Shown: positions 43,753 to 52,287 of the stretch, piece after piece
Position numbering within the stretch: position 1 is the stretch's first letter
Layout of the letters: every line of letters begins with the position of its first letter
Origin: JACKFE01 sp050248735
Lineage (GTDB): Bacteria > Nitrospirota > Nitrospiria > Nitrospirales > UBA8639
Length of the DNA stretch: 64,000 bases
NCBI GenBank assembly: GCA_050248735.1
Contig: JBFWRU010000008.1
Coordinates: 165,096-229,095 of the forward strand
Reading direction: 5' to 3'
Program-made: the position numbers and the translations under genes
Notes under the pieces: model-generated
Told to the model about the DNA's origin: nothing
What the model saw: only the letters and a program-made list of their open reading frames with translations
Database searches by the model: none

Positions 43753-44486
43753 TGATTGTGAGAACTGGCATATTGTTCGCGGTGGTCCTCGGGCTGATGT
43801 TAGCTTCAGGATTGTCGACCTGGGCTGCACCCACGGAAGTTTCCAGTTTTCCGAGTCCCTTGGGTTACGTGAGTGATTATGCGGAAATTCTGGAGGGCAA
43901 ATGGTACCAGCAGATCAGAACCATTTGTCAGGATCTGGAACAACAGACCGGCGTGGAGATGTTGGTGGTGACAGCCAACGATATCAAGCCATATTCCCAC
44001 GCCAGGGAGTATGCGTCTCGTCTGTACGAGGCCTGGAGAATTGGCTCAGCTCAACAGGAACGGGGCATTCTGTTGGTTGCTTCCGTCACGGAACGCCAAG
44101 CGGTCGTTGTCGTTGGTAAAAATCTAATTACGACCATTCCTCCGCAGCAGCTTGATGATATGTCCGTGGCCATCTTTCAACCCATGTTTACCTCCAGAGA
44201 GTATGGCGTCAATCTCTATCGAGCTGCCGTGTCGCTCGCGGCATTAGCCGGTGAAGCTCCTCGACAGCAAGAAGAGAAAAAGAGTCGCCGACGGTTGGCT
44301 TTCTGGATGAATGTGAGCGTGGTGGTGCTGATGTTTTACGCGTTATGGCGGTTTACCAGACCGGAGCGAAAACATCCCTTCCCCCGGTGGAAGCGTGGGG
44401 AATATTGGGGAATCGGGCAGGGAGGCTTTGGGGGCAATTGGGGGGGATTTGGAGGGAGTACAGGCGGGACCCGTTTACGGGAATAA
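43752..44486 (+). CDS. Membrane-anchored TPM-domain protein (YgcG/Psb32-like)
   Basis: 244 residues. It has a signal peptide (about 1-29), then a TPM domain (YVSDYAEILEGKWYQQIRTI, ERGILLVASVTERQAVVVVG), a single C-terminal membrane helix (LAFWMNVSVVVLMFYALWRF) and a Gly-rich tail (GGFGGNWGGFGGSTGG) typical of the family. TPM domains are associated with membrane-protein repair or phosphatase activity. The start codon overlaps the stop of the nucleotidyltransferase-like gene by one base. Confidence 0.88.
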   Translation: MIVRTGILFAVVLGLMLASGLSTWAAPTEVSSFPSPLGYVSDYAEILEGKWYQQIRTICQDLEQQTGVEMLVVTANDIKPYSHAREYASRLYEAWRIGSAQQERGILLVASVTERQAVVVVGKNLITTIPPQQLDDMSVAIFQPMFTSREYGVNLYRAAVSLAALAGEAPRQQEEKKSRRRLAFWMNVSVVVLMFYALWRFTRPERKHPFPRWKRGEYWGIGQGGFGGNWGGFGGSTGGTRLRE

Positions 44487-44564
44487 GCCTAATGTCATGT
44501 GGGGCGAGTCAGTACTGCAGGATGTGTGTCGCAAACGCCAATAGGCAAAGGCCAGAACCGGCTA

Positions 44565-44595
44565 CCCGGCTCCTGGATAGCTGGATGGAGCCGGG
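44565..44595. terminator. Hairpin between convergent genes
   Basis: CCCGGCTCC (44565-44573) and GGAGCCGGG (44587-44595) form a perfect 9-bp stem around a 13-nt loop. Neither side has a T-run. It is placed where both the TPM gene and the opposite DUF3386-like gene end. Confidence 0.5.
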
Positions 44596-44613
44596 CTGTA
44601 TAACCGTATACAT

Positions 44614-45288
44614 TTAGAGCATGCGGTGATTTTCAAAGATCAGAGTGCGAGCCACGATTTCCCCGTTTTCATAGGAAATGATCCGGCGAGTGGCGGGGAG
44701 GTCAGAATTTCCCACCCGGATGTGTGAGTCGGTGAAACTTTCCACATTCTGTAGGGATCGATCCTTGGGATTGAAATAGTAGACCGTATATTTCGTCGTG
44801 AGATTTTTCTGATCTTGGGTGACTGCACTGTCCTCAACGTTGATGGTGAAGGCGGCATGTGGCATGTTGCGGTTGATTTGCGTTATACGCGTCCCCTCCA
44901 CCCGGTACCAGGAGCCCATGCCATCCCCATGGATATTGAGCCGTTGGCCAAGTGGATGGTGTTCCTCCCCGCCAAGGGTCAGGGTGTATTTTCCATCTGA
45001 CTCCTGGAAATTGCGAGGGCCGCGATGGACCGCGATCATGCCAATTTGATTTTGAGCCCATGTTTGTAGTTCGGCATCGTCGATCACGATGCTCACGTCC
45101 TTGGGGCCTTTGACGGTGGCCGTCCCTTTGATTTCCTTTCCGTTGACATTAATTCGCAGGTCAGCCTGGAATCCTTTGAAGTCCGGCTGCCAGCGTGCGG
45201 TTTTTTGAAATGCGGCTTCTAGGATTTCCCTGGCTTTGGGGTCATCTTGAACCTCAGTCGTCGTCTGTTCACGGGTATGCATCGTCAT
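44614..45288 (-). CDS. DUF3386-like protein
   Basis: 224 residues, no signal peptide. The pattern DPKAREILEAAFQKTARWQP, DFKGFQADLRINVNGKEIKG and IISYENGEIVARTLIF resembles DUF3386, known mostly from cyanobacteria; the assignment is from memory and moderate. AAGGAG precedes the first ATG. It is convergent to the TPM gene and has its own upstream region. Function unknown. Confidence 0.65.
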   Translation of the reverse strand: MTMHTREQTTTEVQDDPKAREILEAAFQKTARWQPDFKGFQADLRINVNGKEIKGTATVKGPKDVSIVIDDAELQTWAQNQIGMIAVHRGPRNFQESDGKYTLTLGGEEHHPLGQRLNIHGDGMGSWYRVEGTRITQINRNMPHAAFTINVEDSAVTQDQKNLTTKYTVYYFNPKDRSLQNVESFTDSHIRVGNSDLPATRRIISYENGEIVARTLIFENHRML

Positions 45289-45427
45289 AGGGGCAAACTC
45301 CTTCTCGTGGATAAACCTAACGCAGTGAATGTTGATCTGCGCATTATTATAGGGAATGGGTTTGCCCTGGACAATGTTTTCTCATGGCACGTGTTTGTCG
45401 ACTCGGAATAAGGGGTGGGTGAAGTTA

Positions 45428-45443
45428 TGGCATTTTCTTTGCT
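45428..45443 (+). promoter_or_regulatory. Sigma-54-type (-24/-12) promoter
   Basis: TGGCATTTTCTTTGCT has the invariant GG and GC exactly 10 bases apart and close agreement with TGGCAyr-N4-TTGCw. The expected start is near 45454, 28 bp before the epimerase ATG. It implies activation by an NtrC-family enhancer-binding protein. Confidence 0.62.
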
Positions 45444-45481
45444 TTTTTCTGATATAGGCAATACAAGTGGGAGGGTGCGTT

Positions 45482-46411
45482 ATGAAGGTCTTGGTTACCG
45501 GTGGAGCGGGGTTTATTGGGTCTCACTCCGTAGAAAGACTGTTGGAGCGTGGTTGGAAGGTTCGAATTTTAGATAACTTTTCTGCAGGAAGTCGGCAGAA
45601 TTTGCCGACACATCAGGATTTAGAAATCCTTGATGGAGACATTCGAGAGTATGAGACGGTGAAGACGGCGATGGAGGAGGTTTCCCATGTGCTGCACTTA
45701 GCTGCTCAGGTATCCGTGCAGGCCTCGGTTGAAAATCCGCCTCACTCTTGTTCCACGAATATCCTGGGATTTGTGAATGTGTTGCAATCCGCACGGTCCG
45801 GGGGTATTCAACGGCTGGTGTATGCCTCCAGTGCCGCCGTGTATGGACATCCCACCCGGCTGCCCATTGTCGAGACCGATGCGTGTCGCCCCATTTCTCC
45901 CTATGGCTTAGAAAAGCAGGTCAATGATCAATATGCCGGACTATTTGCCGAGGCATTTCAGCTTTCACTGCTGGGGCTTCGATACTTCAATGTCTATGGA
46001 CCACGACAAGACCCCCGATCTCCGTATGCCGGAGTCATTAGTAAATTTATGGACAGAATTGAACAACATCAGCCCTTACTGGTGTATGGGGACGGGGCGC
46101 AAACCCGTGATTTTATTTTCGTGAAAGATGTGGCGCGTGCCAATGTTGCCGCACTCGAGAGCTCCATGACCGGCGTCTGTCATGTCGCTACGGGAACCAG
46201 TCGTACTTTGTTGCAGATGATCGACATCTTATCTCGATGTACGAAACGCCAACTCGACATTATTCATCAGACTCCGCTGGTGGGTGATATCCCCTTTTCC
46301 TCCGCGAAGATCGATCGATTTCGGGAACTTGTGAATCCTGAGGAGCTGATCCCCCTGGAACGGGGTTTGGCACTGATGGTCCAGGACACGATGAGTGTTC
46401 GCCCCACATAA
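45482..46411 (+). CDS. NAD-dependent sugar epimerase/dehydratase (extended SDR)
   Basis: 309 residues from 45482, after a GGGAGGG ribosome-binding site. N-terminal NAD motif VTGGAGFIGS, then HLAAQVSV, YASSAAVYG and the catalytic SPYGLEK (Tyr-x3-Lys). RYFNVYGPRQDP and YGDGAQTRDFIFVKDVA are standard for UDP-glucose/GlcNAc 4-epimerase-like enzymes. It is probably for exopolysaccharide or LPS sugars, but it stands alone. It is preceded by a sigma-54-type promoter, which is uncommon for such enzymes. Confidence 0.93.
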   Translation: MKVLVTGGAGFIGSHSVERLLERGWKVRILDNFSAGSRQNLPTHQDLEILDGDIREYETVKTAMEEVSHVLHLAAQVSVQASVENPPHSCSTNILGFVNVLQSARSGGIQRLVYASSAAVYGHPTRLPIVETDACRPISPYGLEKQVNDQYAGLFAEAFQLSLLGLRYFNVYGPRQDPRSPYAGVISKFMDRIEQHQPLLVYGDGAQTRDFIFVKDVARANVAALESSMTGVCHVATGTSRTLLQMIDILSRCTKRQLDIIHQTPLVGDIPFSSAKIDRFRELVNPEELIPLERGLALMVQDTMSVRPT

Positions 46412-46660
46412 CTCCATGCTTTGAATTCCGTTCGGTCAAAACTTACAGACGAGCGACGGCCAACGTCGTCGCGGTGTAATCTTCTTCAGTCTGTCCATGA
46501 AACTGGGGGAAGACCAATCTTCAACTTAGTCCTTCGCCCGTTTTGCTTGATGCCGATCTGCAAACCGTTATTTCAAAAATGCCTTATTTCTTTCCCTACC
46601 TGGCCCATTTTAGATCTTTAGCCATTATTCAAATTTATCTTCTTTGTTAAAATTTGACTA
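46412..46660. other. Intergenic region upstream of the Fur-family gene
   Basis: No gene. It becomes very AT-rich from 46620 and carries the regulatory repeats listed next. Confidence 0.45.
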
Positions 46661-46666
46661 ATGAAG

Positions 46667-46698
46667 TTGCAATATGATAAATGCAATACAGTTGCAAT
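46667..46698 (+). promoter_or_regulatory. Candidate Fur/Zur-family operator (TGCAAT repeats)
   Basis: TGCAAT occurs three times (46668, 46682, 46693), the first two inside the imperfect dyad TTGCA-N10-TGCAA. It lies 63 bp before the regulator gene. Fur-family proteins bind AT-rich dyads and often control themselves. Confidence 0.5.
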
Positions 46699-46760
46699 AA
46701 GGAGTGAGTAGTTTCCCTTGAGATTTAACCAACGGGTATAAGTCATAAGACTGGACGCAT

Positions 46761-47183
46761 ATGAATACAGCGGGATTGAAGAAAGGCTTGAAAGCGACTG
46801 GACGAAGGGTAACTCGTACCCGTCAAGCCGTTTTGGGTTTACTTGAGCGGACGGCTCAACCATTAAGTGCAACAGAAATATTTGAGCAGTTGCAAACAGA
46901 AAATGTCGCGATCGATTTAGTGACCGTGTACCGGACTGTGCATGTTTTGAAAGAGTTAGGCTTTGTAGCTCAAATTGAATTGCATCATGAGGGGCAAGCC
47001 CGATATGAAATAAAAGAAGGTCGGGAGCACCATCATCATATTCAATGTCAAATATGTGGGGCTATTGTCGATTTATTACTCTGTCCTCTCAAGAAAATCA
47101 CCAAATTGATTGAATCTCAAACTAAATTTATTGTTGACGACCATACGTTGGAGTTTACCGGGCTCTGCCCACGATGCCAATAA
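46761..47183 (+). CDS. Fur-family regulator, Zur-like
   Basis: 140 residues. The winged helix contains RTRQAVLGLLERTAQPLSAT and DLVTVYRTVHVLKELGFV. The metal region has GREHHHHIQCQICGAIVDLL and ends GLCPRCQ, giving two CxxC zinc sites. Zur rather than Fur is suggested because a MerC-like membrane protein follows, but iron, zinc or peroxide sensing cannot be separated by eye. Upstream repeats are the likely target. Confidence 0.9.
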   Translation: MNTAGLKKGLKATGRRVTRTRQAVLGLLERTAQPLSATEIFEQLQTENVAIDLVTVYRTVHVLKELGFVAQIELHHEGQARYEIKEGREHHHHIQCQICGAIVDLLLCPLKKITKLIESQTKFIVDDHTLEFTGLCPRCQ

Positions 47184-47188
47184 GATAT

Positions 47189-47671
47189 ATGAGCAAACTT
47201 GGTATAAAACTGTCCAAAGCCGGCTCTGTGACATCATTGGTCTGTGCCGTCCATTGCGCACTGACCCCTCTCGCCATTTTGGCACTTCCTGTCATTGCTG
47301 CACACTCATGGGATGGGTTGGATGGTATTCTGGGGGCGTTCATGGCTCAAACTACGGAATGGGTATTTGTTGGCGTAATCGGGGTATTAGCTGGGTTTGG
47401 ATTATTGGCGACCTATCCGTTGCACCGGGATGTCCGTCCTACCATTTTGACCATCTTTGGCCTTGGCATTTTAACCGTCTCCCATCTGTGGGTTGAGGCG
47501 GGGGGACTAACTGAAATTATTTTGGATGTTTCTGGAGCCTCAGTGATAGCGGTGGCAGGATTTTGGAATCGAAGATTATGCCACCAACTTGGTTGCCACA
47601 CACATGAGCATGTTACTGCAGTTACAAGTTCCCCTATTGAACCCCTTCCCAACCTAACCTCTAATCCTTAG
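47189..47671 (+). CDS. MerC-like membrane protein
   Basis: 160 residues. A start at 47189 (MSKLGIKLSK) is preferred; one at 47174 would overlap the regulator. Four helices, with the family motif SLVCAVHCALTPLAIL near the first helix giving Cys-x3-Cys for metal binding, and HLWVEAGG later. The C terminus is His/Cys-rich (CHQLGCHTHEH). Probably metal transport or sensing in company with the Fur-type gene. Confidence 0.82.
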   Translation: MSKLGIKLSKAGSVTSLVCAVHCALTPLAILALPVIAAHSWDGLDGILGAFMAQTTEWVFVGVIGVLAGFGLLATYPLHRDVRPTILTIFGLGILTVSHLWVEAGGLTEIILDVSGASVIAVAGFWNRRLCHQLGCHTHEHVTAVTSSPIEPLPNLTSNP

Positions 47672-47727
47672 TGATACGCAGACCTCTGATAAGGGAAGAG
47701 GCCCCATTCCTGATGGAAGCCAAGCTC

Positions 47728-48804
47728 TTAGCAAGTTGGCACGGGAGCAGTCGAAGACTTCTGTATTTTTTCTGCCAGCTCATCGAGTAGCTGTTCGGTT
47801 TCTTCCCAACCGATACACGCATCCGTGATGGATACTCCCCATTCCAACGGTTTCCCTGCCTCCCACTTTTGGTTTCCAGGCTTGAGATTACTCTCCACCA
47901 AAAGTCCCATAATTGCCGATTGACCACTGGTAAATTGGTTGACCACCGACCGAGCTACACTGACCTGTCTGGTATGATCCTTCTCTGAGTTTCCATGTGA
48001 GCAATCAACTAGGATGGGACGGGGTATTTGTTCCTTGGTCAGAAAGTTCATCGCTTCTGAAATATCTTGGGGATTGTAGTTGACCCTTCCGCCGCCACCC
48101 CTGAGAACAATATGCCGGTCGGGGTTTCCATTGGTTTTAATCACGGAAGTTAATCCCTCTCCATTGATTCCAATGAAACTATGTGGGTGTCGAGCTGCAA
48201 TCATGGCATTGAGGGCAACCTGCAGGCCTCCATCGGTTCCATTTTTTAATCCGACCGGCATCGAAAGCCCGCTGGCCATTTCCCGATGGGTTTGGCTTTC
48301 AGTTGTTCGAGCCCCAATTGCCGCCCAACTAATCAAATCAGAAATGTATTGGGGTGTGACAGGATCCAAAAACTCAGTGGCGCAGGGAAGGCCCATGCCA
48401 TTGATTTCGAGCAATAGTTTCCTGGCCAAGGAAAATCCTTGTCCGATATCGCAGGTGCCGTCTAAATGAGGATCGTTGATGAGTCCCTTCCATCCTATGG
48501 TCGTTCGGGGCTTTTCAAAATATGTTCGCAGAATAATAAGCATGTGGTCACTAACCCGATCAGCAACAAGTTTTAATCGTTCAGCATAGGCCAAGGCTGT
48601 ATCATAGTCATGGATCGAACAAGGACCAATGATGACGAGGAGCCTCGTGGAATCCCGTCCATGAAGGATATCCCGGATATGCCGACGGGCTTGAAGGATG
48701 ACAGAAGTGGCTTGCTCCGTGATTGGTAATTCCGCTTTCATGGAATTGGGTGGAGTAAGAGGGGAAATGGTAATAATGTTTTGATTTTCAATGCGTTCAT
48801 CCAT
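47728..48804 (-). CDS. 3-deoxy-7-phosphoheptulonate (DAHP) synthase, class I
   Basis: 358 residues from 48804, where AAAGGA precedes the ATG. Motifs: LVIIGPCSIHDYDTALAYA, ILRTYFEKPRTTIGWKGLI, GLPCATEFLDP, MPVGLKNGTDGG and LVDCSHGNSEKDH. It condenses PEP with erythrose-4-P, the first step of aromatic synthesis. AroF/G/H-type; the allosteric ligand cannot be assigned. It stands alone with its own promoter. Confidence 0.96.
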   Translation of the reverse strand: MDERIENQNIITISPLTPPNSMKAELPITEQATSVILQARRHIRDILHGRDSTRLLVIIGPCSIHDYDTALAYAERLKLVADRVSDHMLIILRTYFEKPRTTIGWKGLINDPHLDGTCDIGQGFSLARKLLLEINGMGLPCATEFLDPVTPQYISDLISWAAIGARTTESQTHREMASGLSMPVGLKNGTDGGLQVALNAMIAARHPHSFIGINGEGLTSVIKTNGNPDRHIVLRGGGGRVNYNPQDISEAMNFLTKEQIPRPILVDCSHGNSEKDHTRQVSVARSVVNQFTSGQSAIMGLLVESNLKPGNQKWEAGKPLEWGVSITDACIGWEETEQLLDELAEKIQKSSTAPVPTC

Positions 48805-48884
48805 TCTTTTTAGTCCTTTAAAAAAGAATTCTTTGGGCAATAGTATGTTTTTGACAGCGTTATGAAAAATGATTAAACAGGTTG

Positions 48885-48914
48885 ATTATAATGTTTTGCC
48901 TATTCCTTGAGCAA
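48885..48914 (-). promoter_or_regulatory. Promoter of the DAHP synthase gene
   Basis: On the minus strand, TTGCTC (48909-48914), 18 bp, then a perfect TATAAT (48885-48890), about 80 bp before the start codon. Confidence 0.55.
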
Positions 48915-49037
48915 CACTTTAGGGTATTTGAGACAAGGGAATTAGGAGGATCATTAAATATATTTGTCAAATTTGGCAACGACCAAAAAAGGTTGGGGTG
49001 GAGGCAAGAACAAGAAGATACAGCAAAAGCTTATAGC

Positions 49038-49697
49038 TTATGCTGTGGTGTTGATTAAATGGGCTTTTTGAGATGTAAACCAACGGAGAAGGTCTTGCTG
49101 GCCACTACTATTATGATTCAAATTGAATACAAAGCGGACCCCCATGGTAAGTTCCTGGTAGGGCTGCACCCACTCGATCATCCCTTGAATCCGGGTATAG
49201 TGATAAAGGTCAGGCAAACGGCAGGAGAGTTGAATATTCAAAGAGGAAATTAATGGCCAAGCTGATATGGGAACTTGAAATTGACATCCCGTAGGGCTGA
49301 GGTTCACAAAGCTGACCGGTAAAACGGCTAAAATATGACCGGTTTCACTCATGGGTCGGACCGTCCCGGATAAATTTACTGATAATCTTGGTAAGGAACG
49401 GGGCTGGTGCTTGGAGATTTTTGTTGGGGCCTCCAACCGAAGGGTAAATGGATTTTGGTGAACCGCTTGGATGGAGCTTTCAAATTCAAAAATGTCACCG
49501 TCAATAAACGAACGGCCTTTACAAGGAAGGCCGATAGTCAAATTATCCATCGCCATGGGCGACCGAAGTCCACAGAGTAAGGAATGGTCGGGACCGAGCC
49601 CTAGAAGGTGTGCGTGAATTAAAACGGGATCAGGACATAATGCAAGGGTTAACCAGATCGAATTGGAACCTAACGGGAGATGAGTGGTGACAGGCAT
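49038..49697 (-). CDS. PilZ-domain c-di-GMP receptor (YcgR-like)
   Basis: 219 residues. An N-terminal PilZN/YcgR-like half (GLPCKGRSFIDGDIFEFES) precedes a PilZ domain with the ligand motifs RSLPR (R-x3-R) and NLSPTGCQF (N-x-S-x2-G). YcgR proteins brake flagella when c-di-GMP rises. It is downstream of flgM on the same strand, which supports a motility role. c-di-GMP could be set by the HD-GYP regulator in this window. Confidence 0.85.
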   Translation of the reverse strand: MPVTTHLPLGSNSIWLTLALCPDPVLIHAHLLGLGPDHSLLCGLRSPMAMDNLTIGLPCKGRSFIDGDIFEFESSIQAVHQNPFTLRLEAPTKISKHQPRSLPRLSVNLSGTVRPMSETGHILAVLPVSFVNLSPTGCQFQVPISAWPLISSLNIQLSCRLPDLYHYTRIQGMIEWVQPYQELTMGVRFVFNLNHNSSGQQDLLRWFTSQKAHLINTTA

Positions 49698-49832
49698 GAA
49701 AGTCTTGTCGGTAAAGTGAATTCATGGTACAGCCCAAAAACCCTCAGCGCAATTCGTCCCCTCACTATTGAGCAGCATTGAACTGTAACGGATGTGATGT
49801 ACAAAAAAAATACAAATGGTTGAGGCGATGAC

Positions 49833-50141
49833 CTAAAGCTCTCGAATGAGTTTTTCAACCAATTGCTCAGCCGAAACGGAGTAGGTTTCATTTTCAATCG
49901 CACGTTGGAGTTGGAGAATGCGGTCTTCTCGAATTTCCGGCAGGTCATTCATTTGCTTTCGGCGGGTGCTTATGTCTTGGCTGTCACGTGAAAGGTGAAT
50001 CGAGGATGTTTTTGTCAGCGGTTGCTCAGAATCGGCCACAGGCTTCCTGGTGTTTTCTGGCTTCACCCGAAAAAGTTTGTTGGGAAATTCCGGATCGGAG
50101 GGAGGTGGAGTCGAAGGAATGTGAGAAAGTGGTGACATACG
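49833..50141 (-). CDS. flgM: Anti-sigma-28 factor FlgM
   Basis: About 102 residues. The C-terminal half is typical of FlgM: EDRILQLQRAIENETYSVSA, EQLVEKLIREL. The N-terminal half is disordered and Pro/Ser-rich, as usual. The start is uncertain (50141 or an upstream ATG at 50177 with hydrophobic codons); no clear ribosome-binding site. FlgM holds FliA until hook completion. No other flagellar gene lies in the window except the PilZ gene downstream, so this is an isolated pair. Confidence 0.8.
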   Translation of the reverse strand, partial: RMSPLSHIPSTPPPSDPEFPNKLFRVKPENTRKPVADSEQPLTKTSSIHLSRDSQDISTRRKQMNDLPEIREDRILQLQRAIENETYSVSAEQLVEKLIREL

Positions 50142-50282
50142 AAAGTGGGCTGAAAGAATAATAAACCATGTTAACAAGAATAGGGGTGTCTTTGTAAATG
50201 GAAATGAATGTAGAGGGCTTCTTTGGGGAACTTCTAAGATTTCGGATTTTGAACATTGGTTTGCTGACGAAGTTGGACTGAC

Positions 50283-51182
50283 ATGGAAATTTTTGTTTCT
50301 TCAATAATCCAAGATTTAGAAATTTTAGATCCCGGTGAACTATGTCGAGTCACTTTGTTGCTCCCTGATTATGTGGAAGTGGATGGAAAGGCCTTTCGAA
50401 TTCGGGATAACATGCGCCCGGGAACGGCCTTTCTCGTGAAACCCTGGGGCACACGAACCCAGAAGTATCGACGGCGAATGTATACACGCTCCAATGTTGC
50501 GACGATGCAACCTGGCCTGCTCGAAACGTTTATTAATCACACACATAAGGATCTCTCGGACACCTCAATTTGGTGGCAATCTGAAGAAGCCCTTGTTTGG
50601 CAGCAGGAAAGAACACCCATAGAAGTCAAGGTCCAATTGGACCTTGAGCAAGGTGTGGCGAGTGTGTATGAAAATACCAGTGTATGTAAACCGACGAATC
50701 TGCGTTTAGAAGACGAGGGAGAGTGGGAATCTCTCCCGTTAGTCTGTGTGGCGTTTGGGACCGGAATCACGCCATTTTTGGCGTACATTCGGTATTGGGT
50801 TGCTCATCGTCATCATCCTGGAGCAGAGAAGGGAGGCGGACCACTCATCCTCATCGTGAGTGCAAAACATTTTTCCCAGCTCATGTGTCATGAGGAATTA
50901 TTGAAAATCGCAAAAGAGTTTCCTAAGGAATTTTTTTATTATCCGATACTGACCCGGACCTGGCCGGCGGGATGGATGGGGACTACGGGAAGGATAGTGA
51001 CGACGAGTAAGGATTCATCCGGTAATGAACAAATTGATCTTTCGAAACTTCTGGATTTTTCCCCGGATCTGACTCAACGGCATCTTCGTTTGTGTGGTAA
51101 TGGGCTGGCTTGTCGCCAAATAGTGACCGGTTTGGAGCAAGCAGGAGTGGCCCCGCTCAGTATACGGTCCGAATCATGGTGA
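50283..51182 (+). CDS. Ferredoxin-NADP reductase-like flavoprotein
   Basis: 299 residues. The FNR FAD motif RxY[ST] appears as RRMYTRSN; the NAD(P) half has LVCVAFGTGITPFLAYIRYW, GGGPLILIVSAKH and LRLCGNGLACRQIVTGLEQ, with terminal SIRSESW in the position of the C-terminal aromatic. No iron-sulfur domain is attached. The electron partner is unknown. Divergent from flgM. Confidence 0.82.
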   Translation: MEIFVSSIIQDLEILDPGELCRVTLLLPDYVEVDGKAFRIRDNMRPGTAFLVKPWGTRTQKYRRRMYTRSNVATMQPGLLETFINHTHKDLSDTSIWWQSEEALVWQQERTPIEVKVQLDLEQGVASVYENTSVCKPTNLRLEDEGEWESLPLVCVAFGTGITPFLAYIRYWVAHRHHPGAEKGGGPLILIVSAKHFSQLMCHEELLKIAKEFPKEFFYYPILTRTWPAGWMGTTGRIVTTSKDSSGNEQIDLSKLLDFSPDLTQRHLRLCGNGLACRQIVTGLEQAGVAPLSIRSESW

Positions 51183-51212
51183 ACCCAACGCCTGGATGTT
51201 ACGAAGCTTGAT

Positions 51213-51497
51213 TTAACTGGCTGCTGGTCGTTTGATTGTGTCGGGAATAATGACATTTGGTCGTTTCAGCAATCGAATCACCGGACGGCCGATGAATGTG
51301 TAATGTCCGCAGGTTAAGCAGTGGATACTCATGGAGGCCAACAATTCCTGTTCTAGTTGCTCGAGTTGAACTGTGCGCGATCCGCATTTTGCGCAACGGG
51401 GATGAGTGGGGGGCGGAGTTAAGGATTGCCCGGATTTCGCAGCTTTGACTTTTCTCGGTCGTCCTCGTTTCGCGGGTGGCTTGGTTACGTTTTTCAT
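51213..51497 (-). CDS. Small AT-hook/zinc-ribbon protein
   Basis: 94 residues. The start at 51497 has GAGGAATCC 8 nt upstream. N-terminal KRGRPRKVKAAK is an AT-hook-like GRP core flanked by Lys/Arg; the middle has CAKCGS and CLTCGH, a zinc ribbon. This would suit DNA binding. No family name is certain. It shares the strand with the TPR lipoprotein upstream. Confidence 0.65.
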   Translation of the reverse strand: MKNVTKPPAKRGRPRKVKAAKSGQSLTPPPTHPRCAKCGSRTVQLEQLEQELLASMSIHCLTCGHYTFIGRPVIRLLKRPNVIIPDTIKRPAAS

Positions 51498-51686
51498 GTT
51501 GGGATTCCTCGGTTTAACATCGAATGTCCCCTTGATAAGAGACAAGTCTTATGCCAGCATTAACGGCCATAATCCGGCCATAAAACGCAAGAATTTCCTC
51601 AAAATAAATAAAAATATGCCATGAATAGGCAAGTTTTACCGAATAAAGCAGGTAAAAACTGTGAAGAAAACTGGACGATGTGCGTG

Positions 51687-52154
51687 TTATTGGGAGGAGG
51701 AATTCGTGGGAGATTTCCTCAGGATCGCATTGGCCCTGGCCGTCACGCTTTGAGCTTCAGAATGCCGCTTAGCCTGGTGCAGTACTTGTGCATATCGATT
51801 GAGGATAACGGCTAAATCTGGATGATTCGGACCGATTTGATGTTCTTTTAGATCCAGCACTCGTTTGTATTGGAGGGCGGACTTCTCAAATTCCTTCTGG
51901 TCTTCATAGTACGTAGCCAGGCTATATAGACTGCTGAGGAGGAGGGGATTGCCAGGTTGGAGCGATTCCGCTTGTTTGACCGTGGCAAGGAGATGTTGTT
52001 CCACCGATGACGGGGAGCTGAGGGATGGCGTCGGCCGTGGATGACGTGTATGAGACGGGTGGTGGTTGCAGGCTGCGATGGTCAAGGCAAAGACCGCGAG
52101 GCAGGATAGCAACGGACCACCGAGTGTGGGGAACCGTTTGGAAATAATACTCAT
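51687..52154 (-). CDS. TPR lipoprotein
   Basis: 155 residues from 52154. The signal peptide ends in the lipobox TIAAC. TPR-type helices follow: LLLSSLYSLATYYEDQKEFE, SALQYKRVLDLKEHQIGP and HPDLAVILNRYAQVLHQA (TPR_10 style). Probably an outer-membrane-linked adaptor. No strong ribosome-binding site is seen; the divergent glycosyltransferase starts about 130 bp away. Confidence 0.72.
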   Translation of the reverse strand: MSIISKRFPTLGGPLLSCLAVFALTIAACNHHPSHTRHPRPTPSLSSPSSVEQHLLATVKQAESLQPGNPLLLSSLYSLATYYEDQKEFEKSALQYKRVLDLKEHQIGPNHPDLAVILNRYAQVLHQAKRHSEAQSVTARANAILRKSPTNSSSQ

Positions 52155-52287
52155 GGAATAGGTTTCGGTTCTGTGAGAATTATGGGAATTCCGTATTTTA
52201 TGTGGTGGAATGGTACCCAATCAAGTTGATAATCAATTTCCTCTTTCAGGATCTGAAAACTATCCGAACGAATTGGAAGCGGTAAAT

